Counted from the first letter of the stretch, positions 19,587-30,751 are shown. The stretch is 64,000 bases of DNA from Strongylocentrotus droebachiensis (GCA_035222895.1 JAVYIG010004937.1:1-64000); one strand, 5' to 3'. The notes: a model not told the origin generated them from the sequence alone. Made by a program: numbers and translations.

Positions 19587-20668
19587 TTAAAGGGATTTGC
19601 GTATCTTTGTCTCAGATTCTATACAAAATCCTGGATTTAGCTCATGCTGCAATCATAATTATAAACCTTTACGTCAGTCAGGAATCCCATGACGTTTACA
19701 AACCGATTTGCCCGTCTGATTTTCAAGATATTTACGATTGGAAGTTCGAAATTTCAAAAAACGTTTTCCCAATGTTTTTTATAACACTACAGTCTATTGG
19801 GGAAAATGAGTATGGTAAAAGATTTTTACTTTTTTGAGGCACTTCATGATCATTTTGAAGCGCATTTTTTAGGACTTCACTATTATACCATATCACAGAC
19901 GCTGATAACACGCAGGGCCATGCATCTCAGATTTGGATCGTTAAACAATGCCTTTAAGGGTTGTTTCAACCTTTAAAGTGTTGGGAGACTCAAATATATT
20001 GTTGGCAAAATCGTACCAAAATTGTATAAAGATGTGAAATAAGATGTTATTTAACACACAATTCTGCAAGGATTTTCAAAATAAATACATTTTAAGGCCA
20101 ATATTTGATGACAGAAAACAATATTTTAGTTTTCTGTCGTACAAAAAAAAAAACATATACTTGTATTCATTCATCACTATTCCTCTTCAAACAAATTTAT
20201 TTCTAAGATCCTTGCAGATGTGTCTGTTAAATGACATCCTCTTGCACATCATTATACAATTTAAGTGGAAGTTTAATTGCCATCAAATTGTTGAGGCTCC
20301 CAACATTTTAGAGGGGATGTAAGTTAAAGGCTGCAGTATAAGGACATGTAATTTAATTATTTTTTTATTATTCATAGTTTAAGATATTATTATCACAATT
20401 ACATTCATACACTTTTAACAACAAAATACATAACAATAGTAACATTACACCAAAGACACAAGTCTTCATTTTATTCGAGGCTGAATTCTTCTGCATGTTT
20501 ATGACGTATCAGAGACTGGGACTATATGTGCAGACTACCGTGCCCAGGATACCCATGTACTCACTGGTCTACCCCGTGTACATGTACATGTGCGTCACCA
20601 GAATTTCTCTGCCTGTGTTTTCATTTTGTTAAAGTGTGTTTGTGTGTTGGTACCACAGTACTCTAAAC

Positions 20669-21786
20669 GGCTCGGTGTAAAAATGTCAGAGGTAAAAATG
20701 TCAGAGGAAAAATGTCAGAGGTAAAAATGTCAGAGGAAAAATGTCAGAGGTAAACATTTCAGAGGTAAACATGTCAGAGGTAAAAATGTCTGAGGTAAAA
20801 ATGTCAGAGGAAAACATGTCAGAGGTAAAAATGTCAGAGGTAAAAATGTCAGAGGTAAAAGTGTCAGAGGTAAAAATGTCAGAGGAAAAAATGTCAGAGG
20901 TAAAAATGTCAGAGGTAAAAATGTCAGAGGTAAAAATGTCAGAGGAAAAAAATGTCAGAGGTAAAAATGTAAGAGGTAAAAATGTCAGAGGTATAACAAA
21001 AAAAGAAAAGCATGTGACAAGTTTGTTATGGTTACACCCGGGTTATATATTAGGCTTATTGAAAAAGAACAGCGAGGGATATTCTGCAGTCGTTATTTCA
21101 CCGCTGCTTTATTATCCACCTTCCCAGTTTAAATTTATTTACCTTTCGGCCCCAAATTGTGACTTTTTTGCCCGATTATTGCAGAAGGAAGAGGGGAGGG
21201 GGGGGGGGTATTCTTATTCTGGGGCACGGTGACCCGGCTGCTCTCCCCTTCCTCTTATATATATGCTTTGCTTTTTATCCTTCCGAACAGTGGTCAATGC
21301 CTAGACAGAGCAGGCAGACTAATGGGACATGGTTTCTACTCCGAGTTTCGCGCCTTGCAAGCAATCATCAGGCAACTGATAGCATTCTTAAAAGTACATG
21401 ATTATCCTACAATCTTGGTACAAATACCCCTACAATAAGACTTAACTAATGAAATACAATTATAATTACTCATGAGTAATTCTTATTGTATTGTATTCAG
21501 ATATTGTATTAGTCTTATTGTATTGTATTGTATTAGTTAATTCTTATTTTGAGCACATTTTATTATCCTCAGGACATGTAGGCTACGAAATACAAAACAC
21601 AGCCATTTATACAATTTACATTATGGAAGAAAGGAATATAATAGACTAGCCCATGCAGTAGCTCTACGTCTCGACATTCTGTGTGATAAAAGTGCTGAGA
21701 TATTATGACGGCACTCATTTATTTCGCTTGTACCCCTGACATTTTTACCTCTGACATTTTTTCCTCTGACATTTTTACCTGGCACC
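20669..21786. mobile_element. hAT-like non-autonomous element, gene 2 only
   Basis: The insertion is absent from the paralogous gene 1 intron (2357-2360), where CCACAGT runs directly into GGTTTTACAG. It is flanked by an 8-bp direct repeat CTCTAAAC (20661-20668 and 21787-21794). The ends are loosely inverted: GGCTCGGTGTAAAAATGTCA at the left and, reverse-complemented, GGTGCCAGGTAAAAATGTCA at the right. An 8-bp TSD suggests the hAT superfamily. One caveat is that gene 1 also lacks the single CTCTAAAC expected at an empty site. No transposase was recognised inside. Confidence 0.6.
20677..20996 (+). repeat. 15-bp minisatellite AAAAATGTCAGAGGT
   Basis: About 20 units of GTAAAAATGTCAGAG, with occasional loss of one base. 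Three inverted units sit at the far end of the element (21736-21780). Because the unit is 15 bp, it keeps an open frame reading (MSEVK)n; I treat that frame as a by-product of the repeat. Confidence 0.92.
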
Positions 21787-21885
21787 CTCTAAACTAGGTT
21801 TTACAGTTCTGTGGTTGGTACGTGTGGATATGGTTGTGTTTGTTTGTAACCATTTCATTGAATGTTCTTATTAGTATATACATAC

Positions 21886-22003
21886 CTTTAAACAGCACAT
21901 GTACGCTGTGAAATGATGACGAACCATTGCATGTATACATGCCAGAGAAATCAGTAGAGATAGGATTCAACCGTTTTGTATCAGTATACAACCTGGGCCA
22001 ATT
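21886..22003 (-). CDS. Gene 2 Ig-like domain exon 2
   Basis: This 118-bp exon (acceptor CATTATCTTTCAG, donor G|GTATGT; phase 0 to 1) encodes the C-terminal half of an Ig-like domain: NWPRLYTDTKRLNPIST, then the F-strand motif DFSGMYTCNG (Ig DxGxYxC), then HSVHVLF for strand G. It is joined in phase to exon 1 at 23743-23924. The intron between the two carries the 1.36-kb TA-flanked fold-back element. The gene 1 paralogue (2450-2568) has a one-base insertion. The domain would be extracellular, between CCP-b and CCP-c. Confidence 0.8.
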
Positions 22004-22135
22004 CTGAAAGATAATGGAGAGATATGACCAACTGACATTTTTCAAAGCATTCCCATATAATTATACTCGAGTCACATGAATTAAGCCCGAATCTGAGGAT
22101 TGATATCCTACCATTTCTACTCAATTGGGAAAATA

Positions 22136-23499
22136 CACTGTCGCTCATAACGGTGGAATATTTTTTTTTATCCCAATTTATGGAATTATTTTAAAAATAA
22201 TTTAAAAATACTAGATCTAGATAATAGAAAACATTCTCAGATTTTATTGAATAATAATTTGCCAATGTGTGTTTTGCGTGACTGCTAAAACATGTATATG
22301 CTACTATGTTTATCAACTAGGGGACCTATGCCCTTAAGTCATAGATGACAGTAATGAGGATTAATGCCCCACAAAAGGGCACTAATATAGCACATCGACA
22401 CGGTGTTGATCCTGGGGCCTCACAGTTACGAGGCCATTGCTTTGTCACTGAACCATGACTGTACGCAGCGGGGGCTAGGTTAGGGGGCAGTTTCCATAAA
22501 TAAAAGAAAAAACAGAAAATTCAATACATTTTCAATAATTTATTGCATTTTACCCCGGTCCCCAACATAAAAAAATCTTCTGTGTGCCCATGCCTTGAGC
22601 CATAATGCATGGCCGTCAAGAGGATTTTTTATGTTGGGGACCGGGGTAAAATGCAATAAATTATTGAAAATTTATTGCATTTTCTGTTTTTTTTTTAAAT
22701 TTATGGAAACTGCCCCCTACCCTAGCCCCCGATGCGTACAGTCACAGTTCAATGACAAAGCAATTCTCGCTACCCCAAATAGCGATTCTGCCGAGATCCG
22801 GGGAAAATCCTGAAAACGCGCATTGCATTATGGGATAGCTTTTCGACATTACAGCTTCCTGTGCAGGCGCTATATTACTAGGCGCGATAGCGTATGCACC
22901 GAATATGTCGTCTGCTCGGTCTTGTTTTTTTTTCGCAAATATTTCAACGTTTATTTGAACATTTCATTCGTTGTTTTTTGCGTCTTTTGACATCAGTGAC
23001 GATGGTTTTCTTTTGTGAGGCTGCACAGTGCTGGGCTCATGATTCCAAGCGTAAGAACCCTGAAAAATGGGGGTGGATGAAGGCCGTGACTTGGGATGGG
23101 ACTCTATACCGGAAGTTGTAGTGACGACCCGAGAGAGTGAAAATTACCTCGTCTCGCGAATTTCGAGATTTTCGTACCTATTTAGGGTAGCGAGAATTGC
23201 CTCGTAACTGTGAGGCCCCAGGATCAACACCGTGTCGATGTGCTATATTAGTGCCCTTTTGTGGGGCATTAATCCTCATTACTGTCATTTATGACTTAAG
23301 GGCATAAGTCCCCTAGTTGATAAACATTGTAGCATATACATGCTTTAGCAGTCACGCAAAACACACATTGGCAAATTATTATTCAATAAAATCTGAGAAT
23401 GTATACTATTATCTAGATCTAGTATTTTAAAATTATTTTTAAAATAATTCCATAAATTAGGATTTAAAAAAAAATATTCCACCTTTATGAGCGACAGTG
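22136..23499. mobile_element. mariner-like fold-back element with clean empty site
   Basis: The element begins CACTGTCGCTCATAACGGTG and ends with the near complement (ACCTTTATGAGCGACAGTG). The inverted arms are about 340 bp long. It is flanked by TA (22134-22135, 23500-23501). The gene 1 intron reads GGGAAAATATATATTTGCC at 2691-2709 with a single TA site, so insertion duplicated TA, as in Tc1/mariner elements. A second inverted repeat (22480-22760) is nested inside the left half. A relative is truncated at 39200-39735. An internal frame (22999-23121) starts MVFFCEAAQCWAHDSKRK, which could be a THAP-like fragment, but this is weak. Confidence 0.8.
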
Positions 23500-23742
23500 T
23501 ATATATTTGCCTCTTCTTTTTTATTCCCTCTCTATTTAAATGTTGGGACATCTAATACAACGACAGCCCATGAGATCGAAAATCGAGGTCTTGTATGCTG
23601 TCGAAATAGGGGCCTAGCTGTAGCCTTTGTATACTTTCCTGAAGTCACTTTAATATGGTGCTGTATCGTTGTCTGATCTCCATGCCTGATATTAACAAAA
23701 TGGTGCTAACCATGAAAGCACTTTAAATTGAAATGAATTTAC

Positions 23743-23924
23743 CCATAAGTCTCCGTCATTCACAAGAGGAGTTGTCAGTCGAGGAGGTCTTAACCGTAGA
23801 CTTGTGATGAAGCAGACTACATCAAGATAATTGGGCTTTCCACGATGCACGTAAACCACGACTGTCCCATTACTAGCTACATCACGCGGTGCGCCGTAGA
23901 ACAAGACTTGTGTTTCAACGCGTT
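23743..23924 (-). CDS. Gene 2 Ig-like domain exon 1
   Basis: This 182-bp exon (acceptor TTTCTTCGTAG, donor GG|GTAAAT; phase 1 to 0) encodes the N-terminal half of a probable Ig-like domain: ERVETQVLFYGAPRDVASNG, then TVVVYVHRGKPNYLDVVCFI with the B-strand Cys, ending LVNDGDLW. It joins in phase to the YTC-containing exon at 21886-22003. Together they give about 100 residues, normal for one Ig domain. Gene 1 has the same exon with an extra G (2929-3111). The Ig call depends on the partner exon; the residues here alone would not prove it. Confidence 0.72.
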
Positions 23925-24310
23925 CTACGAAGAAACAACATCGAACCATTGATTGGTAATTGATTAATTGATACATTCTTATTCATTTGCAACATAAATG
24001 AGTAAACTACACAGCTATAAGGTAAAGAGTAATCAAAATGGCCCGTAGTTATTCAGGTGATTTCGGCCTGCCATCCAAAATCGCATAGAAAAGGACTTAC
24101 TTCGATTGTTAGACTTGGGCCCCGTGTCATAAAGAATTGCAAGTGATTTTGATCCATCACAAGTCCTCCAATCAATCGCAAGGTTGTTGTCTCCTGTTTC
24201 TTATTAACATAGTTGCGATTAATATCAACTCTTCATAATACGGGGCCCTGATATGTTAGACAAAAGCTGAATCCCAGCATCGGGTTTAAAATGTAGTCGA
24301 ATCACTCTTA

Positions 24311-25042
24311 AATGCCTCGTTGACACTTGCCCGCATTCTGGTTAGCGCATAGACACATACTCTGGCGTGTCAATGCAGGAAGTGTTCGTGGTAGCGTGCG
24401 GGATGATGCGTGCGGATGCGGGGGGGGGATGTGGGCCGTGCGTGAAATGCGTGACAGAATTTTCAAAATGTTCAAAATGTTGGCACGACAATTTTGTTTG
24501 GCAACGTTCGTGAACACTTCGTGAACTATGCGCACCCTATGCGCTAAATATTCGTGCCAGTGCGATGGCACGCATGTTCACGACTAGTTAACGACTACTT
24601 TGTTTAACATTTGCGCATTGGCTGCGCATACTTCCCGCGCGTAATAACTCGTAACAATCCGTAAAGCAATCGTAACACGACCCGAATGAAATCGTAAACA
24701 ACACGTAAGCACTCGTTATAATCTGTAAATAAATCGTAAACAAGCCGTAACAAATCGTTACAAACAAATTACGGATTATTGCGAGCAGTGTACGGATGGT
24801 TACGTGTTCTTGCGAGCGGTTTACGAGCGCTTTACGATACTTACGGATTGTTACGAATTATTTACGGAAAAATCAATCCGTGGACAATCGTAAGAAGATT
24901 TTTGACATGTCAAAAAATGTTCCTCTCCTTTCACGGATCCTTAAGAGTGTCTGCGAGTTATTTACGGATGCTTGCAAATGACTACAAGTTGGCGATCCGT
25001 AAGGACTCGTAAGAAAAAATCCGTGCATGTGAAAGGGGCATT
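24311..25042. mobile_element. TIR element made of CGTAA/TTACG words
   Basis: The ends AATGCCTCGTTGACACTTGC and, reverse-complemented, AATGCCCCTTTCACATGCAC form imperfect TIRs. The left half is packed with CGTAA words (24640-24760) and the right half with TTACG words (24780-25010), so the whole is a low-identity palindrome centred near 24770. The gene 1 intron lacks it (similarity stops near GTCGAAT at about 3585/24302). No coding content was recognised. Confidence 0.6.
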
Positions 25043-25388
25043 ATAACGCAGCACTACTAATGATAATGATATTTGGCGCACAAAGGGCAGAGGAACCAGA
25101 AGCTGGAATATTGCATGATGGGTAAAGCCAAATAGGTGAGACCCTTTTGTATATTGTTAAGAGGGCATGAAGTATTTTACTGAAAGGTCAAAATAGAAGA
25201 AAAAAATGTTTAATAAAACAATAATTGTCAGGCTAGAAAAAAATCATGAACGAACGCTGTCCAAAGAATAGTATGCTTTGCTGAAAGTTAGTATATAAAC
25301 CAAAAAAACAAATAGGCGATTATTGTTCGACCCTTCTATCGATTCTAATTTGCTCAAATTTTTTTGGTTGAAGCGCTTTAATACTCAC

Positions 25389-25604
25389 GACATTCTGGTT
25401 CTTCCCCGGTCCACTGTCCCTCTTGGCAAGTTTGTCTTTGATCGCCAATCAATCTATACATTCCAGGGTCTCTACACCTAGCAACTAGCTGGGTGCCATC
25501 GGGCAAGGTGGGAAGGGTATAGTAGCCAGTTATTGGCCTCGTCGCATCTTCATTCACAAACTGGCGAACCGGTCCTCTGTTCCTTGGGACTAAACAAGGA
25601 TTCT
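25389..25604 (-). CDS. Gene 2 CCP-b (sushi) exon
   Basis: This intact 216-bp phase 1-1 exon (acceptor TTTTCCTCCAG, donor C|GTGAGT) encodes a CCP module with cysteines in NPCLVP, VARCRD, RQTCQE and PECR, and the Trp in GQWTGEEPEC. It is about 90% identical to the gene 1 exon 3862-4077. In gene 2 it follows the SRCR exon or the mini linker exons and precedes the Ig exons; the CCP-a module that precedes it in gene 1 is not seen. The flanking intron similarity with gene 1 ends about 80 bp upstream, before the TIR element at 25.7 kb. Confidence 0.9.
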
Positions 25605-25721
25605 CTGGAGGAAAATGCCACAGAATAAACACAGTATTAATATCAGTCGAAGGGCCATGACAATTTTGCTCAAATTTCTAAGCTCCTTATTACGTAAGAG
25701 CCTGAGAGCGTGAAATATGCC

Positions 25722-28087
25722 ATCCCAATAAACAAAATCACGTGAAAATCACGTCAATATCAAGGTATCGACTTGAGGAGAGTTACGTTCTTCAAACACC
25801 TGACATTTACGTAAATGTGTTAATACGTTTATTGCACTAGGTCACTTAAAACACACGTACACTAAATCACGCAATTGTCACTGCAATATGACCATTATAA
25901 TAACGTGATTATCCCTACTTTCGAGACCATGGTTTGTAAACCTAATACTCCCGTGTTTGTTTGGTTATGAAATTACATCTTCATAAACGAAATTATCGCG
26001 TCACAGAAACACGTGAAGCGTTAGTGATAGTTTTAGTCATAATATCTGCGTGAAATTCACGTGAATATTACGAGGCTGACTTGAGATGAATCATGTTCTT
26101 CATTCACGTGAAATTTACGTCGAAGAGGAAATATGTTACTGTAACCTGCGTTCAACCCAATAATTACGCAAATGTGACACAATAAATGAACCAAAATAAT
26201 GACGTTCTCATCCCGTTTCTGAACATCGTGTCTTTTTTACGTCCAGGCGCGCCGGAAGCAGTTTGGGATTAGAGGGGTGGGGGGGGGGGGGGGTGCAAAC
26301 ATCCCAGAAGAGAAAGGTAGTTGCAACTGGTCCAGTTGATGAACCAGTTAATGCCAACTGGTAACCCTGGAAATTGAAATGTGCTAAATGATCCAGTTGA
26401 TCCAGGCCAGTTAGAATTCAACTGGTCTAGCTTAGCCATTAGAACCATTTGGTAAAACTTCCAACCAGTTGAACGGCAACAACACTTCAATACTGGTACG
26501 TCTGTATTTCCAATGTAAAGGCATTGGTAATAATTAGACTTACATAATTTAATTAATATAAATTTTTTCATATACTTGTATTTTATTGAAATTATTTTAG
26601 TTCATGGTTAATGTTTCCCTTATTCATGTTGAACTAAATGTCATTTATACGAAGTAGCGAAATGTCCTAATAACTGGTAATTTATATTTGTAGTATTTTC
26701 GAAATGAATTGCATATAACTAAATCATCAGTAATTAAGAAATATGCTGTAAATTCAGATAAATTGTTTAAACAACATAGATCTGCACGCACCCCATATTC
26801 AATATGCAAATTAATTGGTGTCAGCTGGTTCAACTGGAAATATGCACACAGACCAGTTATCAACTGGTGCAATGAAAATATGCCAACAGTCAGTTATCAA
26901 CTGGTGGACATAGAAATATGCCAACAGTCACGGGATTATCACCACGGAACTTAAATGATAACTGTGAAACCATCAAGACACCCAAGAATAACTCATTTTC
27001 ACACCTGGAAAACACGGAATACCCAGCTTTTATTAATAATCCGTTTGAGTCACAAGATCATCACCGCGGAACTGCTTGCAACTTTGACTACCATTTAAAT
27101 AGGTGTTTTAAGACACCTAATATTGACTAATTTTTCACACCTAAAAGTCACGTATGCCCAGCTTAGATTAATAATCCGTTTGAGTCACGAGATCATCACC
27201 GCGGAACTGCTGGCAACTTTGACTACCATTTAAATAGGTGTTTTAAGACACCTAATAATTACTAATTTTTCACACCTAAATATCACGGATTCACAGCTTA
27301 GATTAGTAATCAGTTTTAACTACGTGATCATCTCCAAGAAAGTTATGGTAACTTTGAAACCATTTAAAAAGGTGTTTTAAGACACCTAATAATGACTAAT
27401 TTTTCACACCTAAAAGTCACGTATGCCCAGCTTAGATTAATAATCCGTTTGAGTCACGAGATCATCACTGCGGAACTTATGCCACTTTGACTACCATTTA
27501 AAAAAGTGTTTTAAGACACCTAATAATTACTAATTTTTCACACCTAAATATCACGTATTCACAGCTTGGATTAGTAATCAGCTTGAGCCACGTGATCATA
27601 ACCAAGAAATTTATGGTAACTTTGAAACCATTTAAAGAGGTGTGTAAGACACCTCATAATTACTAATTTAATATAACCAGAGATTCACGGACAAAACAAT
27701 AAGACGATAAGCCGGTGCAAGTAACGTGATTATAACCATCAACCTTGGATAACTTGTGAAACCAATCGATAAAGGTGCTTAGAAGACCAAATAATTACGT
27801 ATTTATCACCACCATCGGTTAACGGACAAAAAAACCGTTGCTTGGTCAAGTGGTTATTTGGTCATAAACACTTGATTTACAGAGGTAAGTGGAATCACGT
27901 TACTCCAGTCGCGTGATAAATTGGTGGTTTTTAGGTTAGATGAAAACGTGAACAGGATAACCTTTTTTGTTTAAATGAAGGCACGTGTCGATAACGTTTA
28001 AATCTAGTTCAAAAGGCACCATACTTGAAAATCACTTAAAATACACTCCCAAAAGAGGTTACTTTTTAGTGTTTTGTTTATTGGGAT
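25722..28087. mobile_element. 2.4-kb TIR element carrying a satellite array
   Basis: The left end ATCCCAATAAACAAAA is matched by TTTTGTTTATTGGGAT at the right end. Inside lie: CACGTGA-rich degenerate repeats of about 310 bp (25735-26120); a G-run at 26274-26294; a cluster of CCAGTT/AACTGG words (26325-26915); and a 135-bp satellite array (26910-27860). No transposase frame was recognised, so it is non-autonomous. The order suggests an element that expanded by internal tandem duplication. Confidence 0.6.
26910..27860. repeat. 135-bp satellite array, about six to seven units
   Basis: Anchor words GTTTGAGTCACGAGATCATC start at 27043, 27178, 27313, 27447 and 27581, giving a 134-135-bp period, with decayed units on both sides. 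Each unit holds the imperfect hairpin AGGTGTTTTAAGACACCT. Units alternate between two subtypes (CCGTTTGAGTCACGAG and CAGTTTTAACTACGTG or similar), a small higher-order structure. Confidence 0.85.
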
Positions 28088-28719
28088 ACTACACGAGTTC
28101 CATAGACGTAGACATTAGCGTGCGAACTTTTGCGTTGCATGTGATTTGAAACAGCACGTCTTCTCTCGGAATGTGCTTTGAACCTGTCCATTTTGTGTAG
28201 TTATTTCTATCAATCTGTCAGTTTCTACCTAAAATGTGGAAAGATGAAGACATGTAGACTGTAGTAATGATAATATAATGGTGAAAGTACCTCTCTTTTT
28301 TTGTGAAATTTGCCAGTGACCAAGACGAAACACAAAGGATTTTGTAAAATTGTTCGTCGTAAACCTCAGACTCTCAAAGAGGAATATTCCATTTGATTGT
28401 GGGGTTATTAGTGAACTCCTTGATATTGAATTATCAATATGAATTCAATCTTCAAGAGTTTAAAGTTTTGTTATTGTTTTTTGTATCGTCTTAGATTTTC
28501 ATTAAAAGACATAAACATGTAAATGAAATCGTCCTTGTTTTATGTTAATGTTATGAACAAGAACCATTCTCCCTATTTTGTCATTAATGCACGCACCCAC
28601 TGACCAGTTGACTCTCTGTGTTACGTGCCAGTGCACACTGCGGTACTTGGGGCGAAGCTCTGTGCAGAGTTGATCGGCTCGGTGAGCAATCCATTTTCTG
28701 AACGAATTCGCCCAAAACT

Positions 28720-29165
28720 TTTCCATATGTTGGGGGGGGGGGGGGGGGTTCGAAGCTCAGGGGTTTTCGGCAATACATTACGGTCAGATGAGCATATTTT
28801 GATACCTTATTTGTGACACTGGCAGGACATAAATTGGTGTTGGGTCTAGGGGGCGAAGCCCCCAGAAGCTCAAGGGTTGTATACATTAAATTATCGTCAG
28901 ATGAGCATATTATTTATACCTATTTATACCGGAAGCTCAGGGTTTTTGGGCAATAAATTACGGTCAGATGAGCATCCAGGGGCCCGCCTTAGGACAATGG
29001 TTGGGTTCACAGGGCAGAGGGCTCAGGGATTTAAGCATTAAATTACCGTCAGATTAGCATCCAACCATCCGCCTTAGGGCCCTAGGTTTGGGTCTAGGGG
29101 GGGGGGGGGGCAAAGCCACCGAAAGTCAAGGGGTTTTAGGCATTTAATTACGGTCAGATGAGCAA
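28720..29165. repeat. Tandem G-rich repeat with CGGTCAGATGAGCA motif
   Basis: The motif ATTACGGTCAGATGAGCAT recurs near 28778, 28891, 28955, 29044 and 29148, separated by GGGCGAAGCCCCCAGAAGCT-like sequence and poly-G runs. Unit spacing varies from about 65 to 110 bp. No gene is supported here. Confidence 0.75.
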
Positions 29166-29239
29166 TTTTTTATTTTAAAATTTGTTTGGGCCCCGGATAC
29201 TGGAAAATTACGTCGTCAGATATTTTGTTCAGTGGTTTG

Positions 29240-29345
29240 GGGGGTGGAATGAACACTTTCCCCCCCCTTTTTTTCCCTTCTTTTTTTTTGCCAGGGGGGG
29301 GGGGGGGTGGGGTCCCGGGCCCCCCACCTGGATCCGCCACTGCCC
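29240..29345. mobile_element. End of a hAT-like element (GGATCCGCCACTG)
   Basis: C- and G-homopolymers are followed by CACCTGGATCCGCCACTGCCCC, which matches the terminal inverted repeat style of the complete element at 38381-38698 (CAGGGGCGGATCCAG). Only this end is evident. Confidence 0.5.
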
Positions 29346-29504
29346 CAGTCCTATCTCTTGTCATCTTTGTGCCCCGTTACGTCAACTAGTATTAACATTA
29401 TAGATCTAATTTCCCAGGCTGATGTTGCCAGGATAACATTGGGTATACATTTATCACGAGAGATTGTAAAAGATATCCGCAGGGGAGTGACGGCTAATAA
29501 TATG

Positions 29505-29507
29505 ACG

Positions 29508-29540
<33 letters not shown>

Positions 29541-29625
29541 GTAATAATAATAAATTGTTTCTTTTTATGGCGCTATATCCAATTTACAACTGATCAAAGT
29601 GCTTTACAAAACAAATACATCAATG
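29505..29625 (-). repeat. Retroelement tail with ATA microsatellite
   Basis: On the minus strand TTTTGTAAAGCACTTTGATC... GGCGCCATAAAAAGAAAC-like sequence runs into (TTA)n. It is the same tail class as at 5.8, 52.9 and 58.25 kb. Confidence 0.6.
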
Positions 29626-29837
29626 AATTAAAACTCAACAAAAAATATGATAGAAAATGTAATTAAGTTAATTACAATGTAAATAGGTGTGTTTTGAGAT
29701 TTTTCTTAAATATATATACACTGATTCATAATGATGTAAAAGACAAGGACTGTGAAATACATATTGACATATATACCAAATAGGTAGATTATAGTTTCCC
29801 AAAACAAAACATGTAATCAAAGAGGGAAAGTTCTCAC

Positions 29838-29885
29838 CAATTCTTGTTTTAGGGGTCCAAATGTAAGGTTGGAAAGCTGGTGAAT
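29838..29885 (-). CDS. Candidate 48-bp linker mini-exon, gene 2
   Basis: A strong acceptor (a pyrimidine tract of about 25 bases ending ACTATAG) and a good donor (G|GTGAGA) bound 48 bp in phase 1-1 with no stop: (D)SPAFQPYIWTPKTRI(G). The composition (Pro, Thr, aromatic residues) suits an interdomain linker. It lies between the SRCR and CCP-b exons on the same strand. It has no paralogue in the window to confirm it, so the call rests on splice-site quality and phase only. Confidence 0.45.
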
Positions 29886-30002
29886 CTATAGTAAAAAAAA
29901 AAGAAAAAAAAAGTGGAATGTTAAACAACAGTCGTAGATTATTGAAACATATTTGTGGCTTACACCCAGTAAATTATTAAAAAAACAGTCGTAGAGTCTT
30001 AC

Positions 30003-30041
30003 TTAGTGTATCGATTCGTGTTGTGGCATAAGTTTTAAAAA
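30003..30041 (-). CDS. Possible 39-bp mini-exon, gene 2
   Basis: Acceptor CTTATTTTAG and donor A|GTAAGA enclose 39 bp in phase 1-1 coding about FKTYATTRIDTL. The polypyrimidine tract is weaker than that of the neighbour at 29838-29885. It may be chance. Confidence 0.22.
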   Translation of the reverse strand, partial: FLKLMPQHESIH

Positions 30042-30751
30042 CTAAAATAAGCCCGGTTTGATTATATGAATAGAAAAGATTCGACTGGGGGCGTAATTTC
30101 ATTGTAACCTCTTGGGACGTAAGGCACTGTCTCATGGCATTTGTAGAAGTAGAGGAGGTATGCTAACAATAGAACTACCGTTAAACCTAACAACGCCTGG
30201 TCAAGACATTTTGAGACTGGTACTGTTACAGTAGTAAACAATCCTATTGTAAACTGTCAAACAATATCAGTTGCCAGCTCGCATGGGCAAGAGTCCCATC
30301 AGTAGCATTTTTACCTTTGACATATAGCGAAAGTGAATGGTCGATTTACGTATTCTACCGATCACGAACTACTGGGAGGTTTGTAAGTTGTGAACAAAAC
30401 TTAATTTAAAAAAAAAGCGTTTTCTAGATATATACTTGTTTATCTAGATATTGTATTGTTGTTGGCCTTAATCGAATATCATATCAATTTTATATCGAAT
30501 GTTATTAAAGTAAGGGTAATTTCTGAGAATTTGGTATAGTCTCTCAGAATAATAAAACAAACTACGACCTAAAACACAACCTAATCATGTTTTAAACTAC
30601 TTTGGATTTTTGCATTACATGCCCTGCTTAGACATATTTAGTAAACAATGGTCAGTGAGCTATATGTCGATGTTTTAGAGACTAAGCCAATGCAATAATT
30701 GGTTAATAACGATAGGTGGAATTAAATGAATGAAACAAACGGTCATTGTAC

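Noticed and set aside
20741..21232. Plus-strand frame with (MSEVK)n pentapeptide repeats as a repetitive protein
   Set aside because: It is the translation of a 15-bp minisatellite inside a mobile element. The unit length keeps the frame open by arithmetic, and there is no start context, splice support or paralogue.
26910..27860. CRISPR-like array (regular 135-bp spacing)
   Set aside because: Whole units are repeated, with no short identical repeats separated by unique spacers. The genome is clearly eukaryotic and the array lies within a TIR element.
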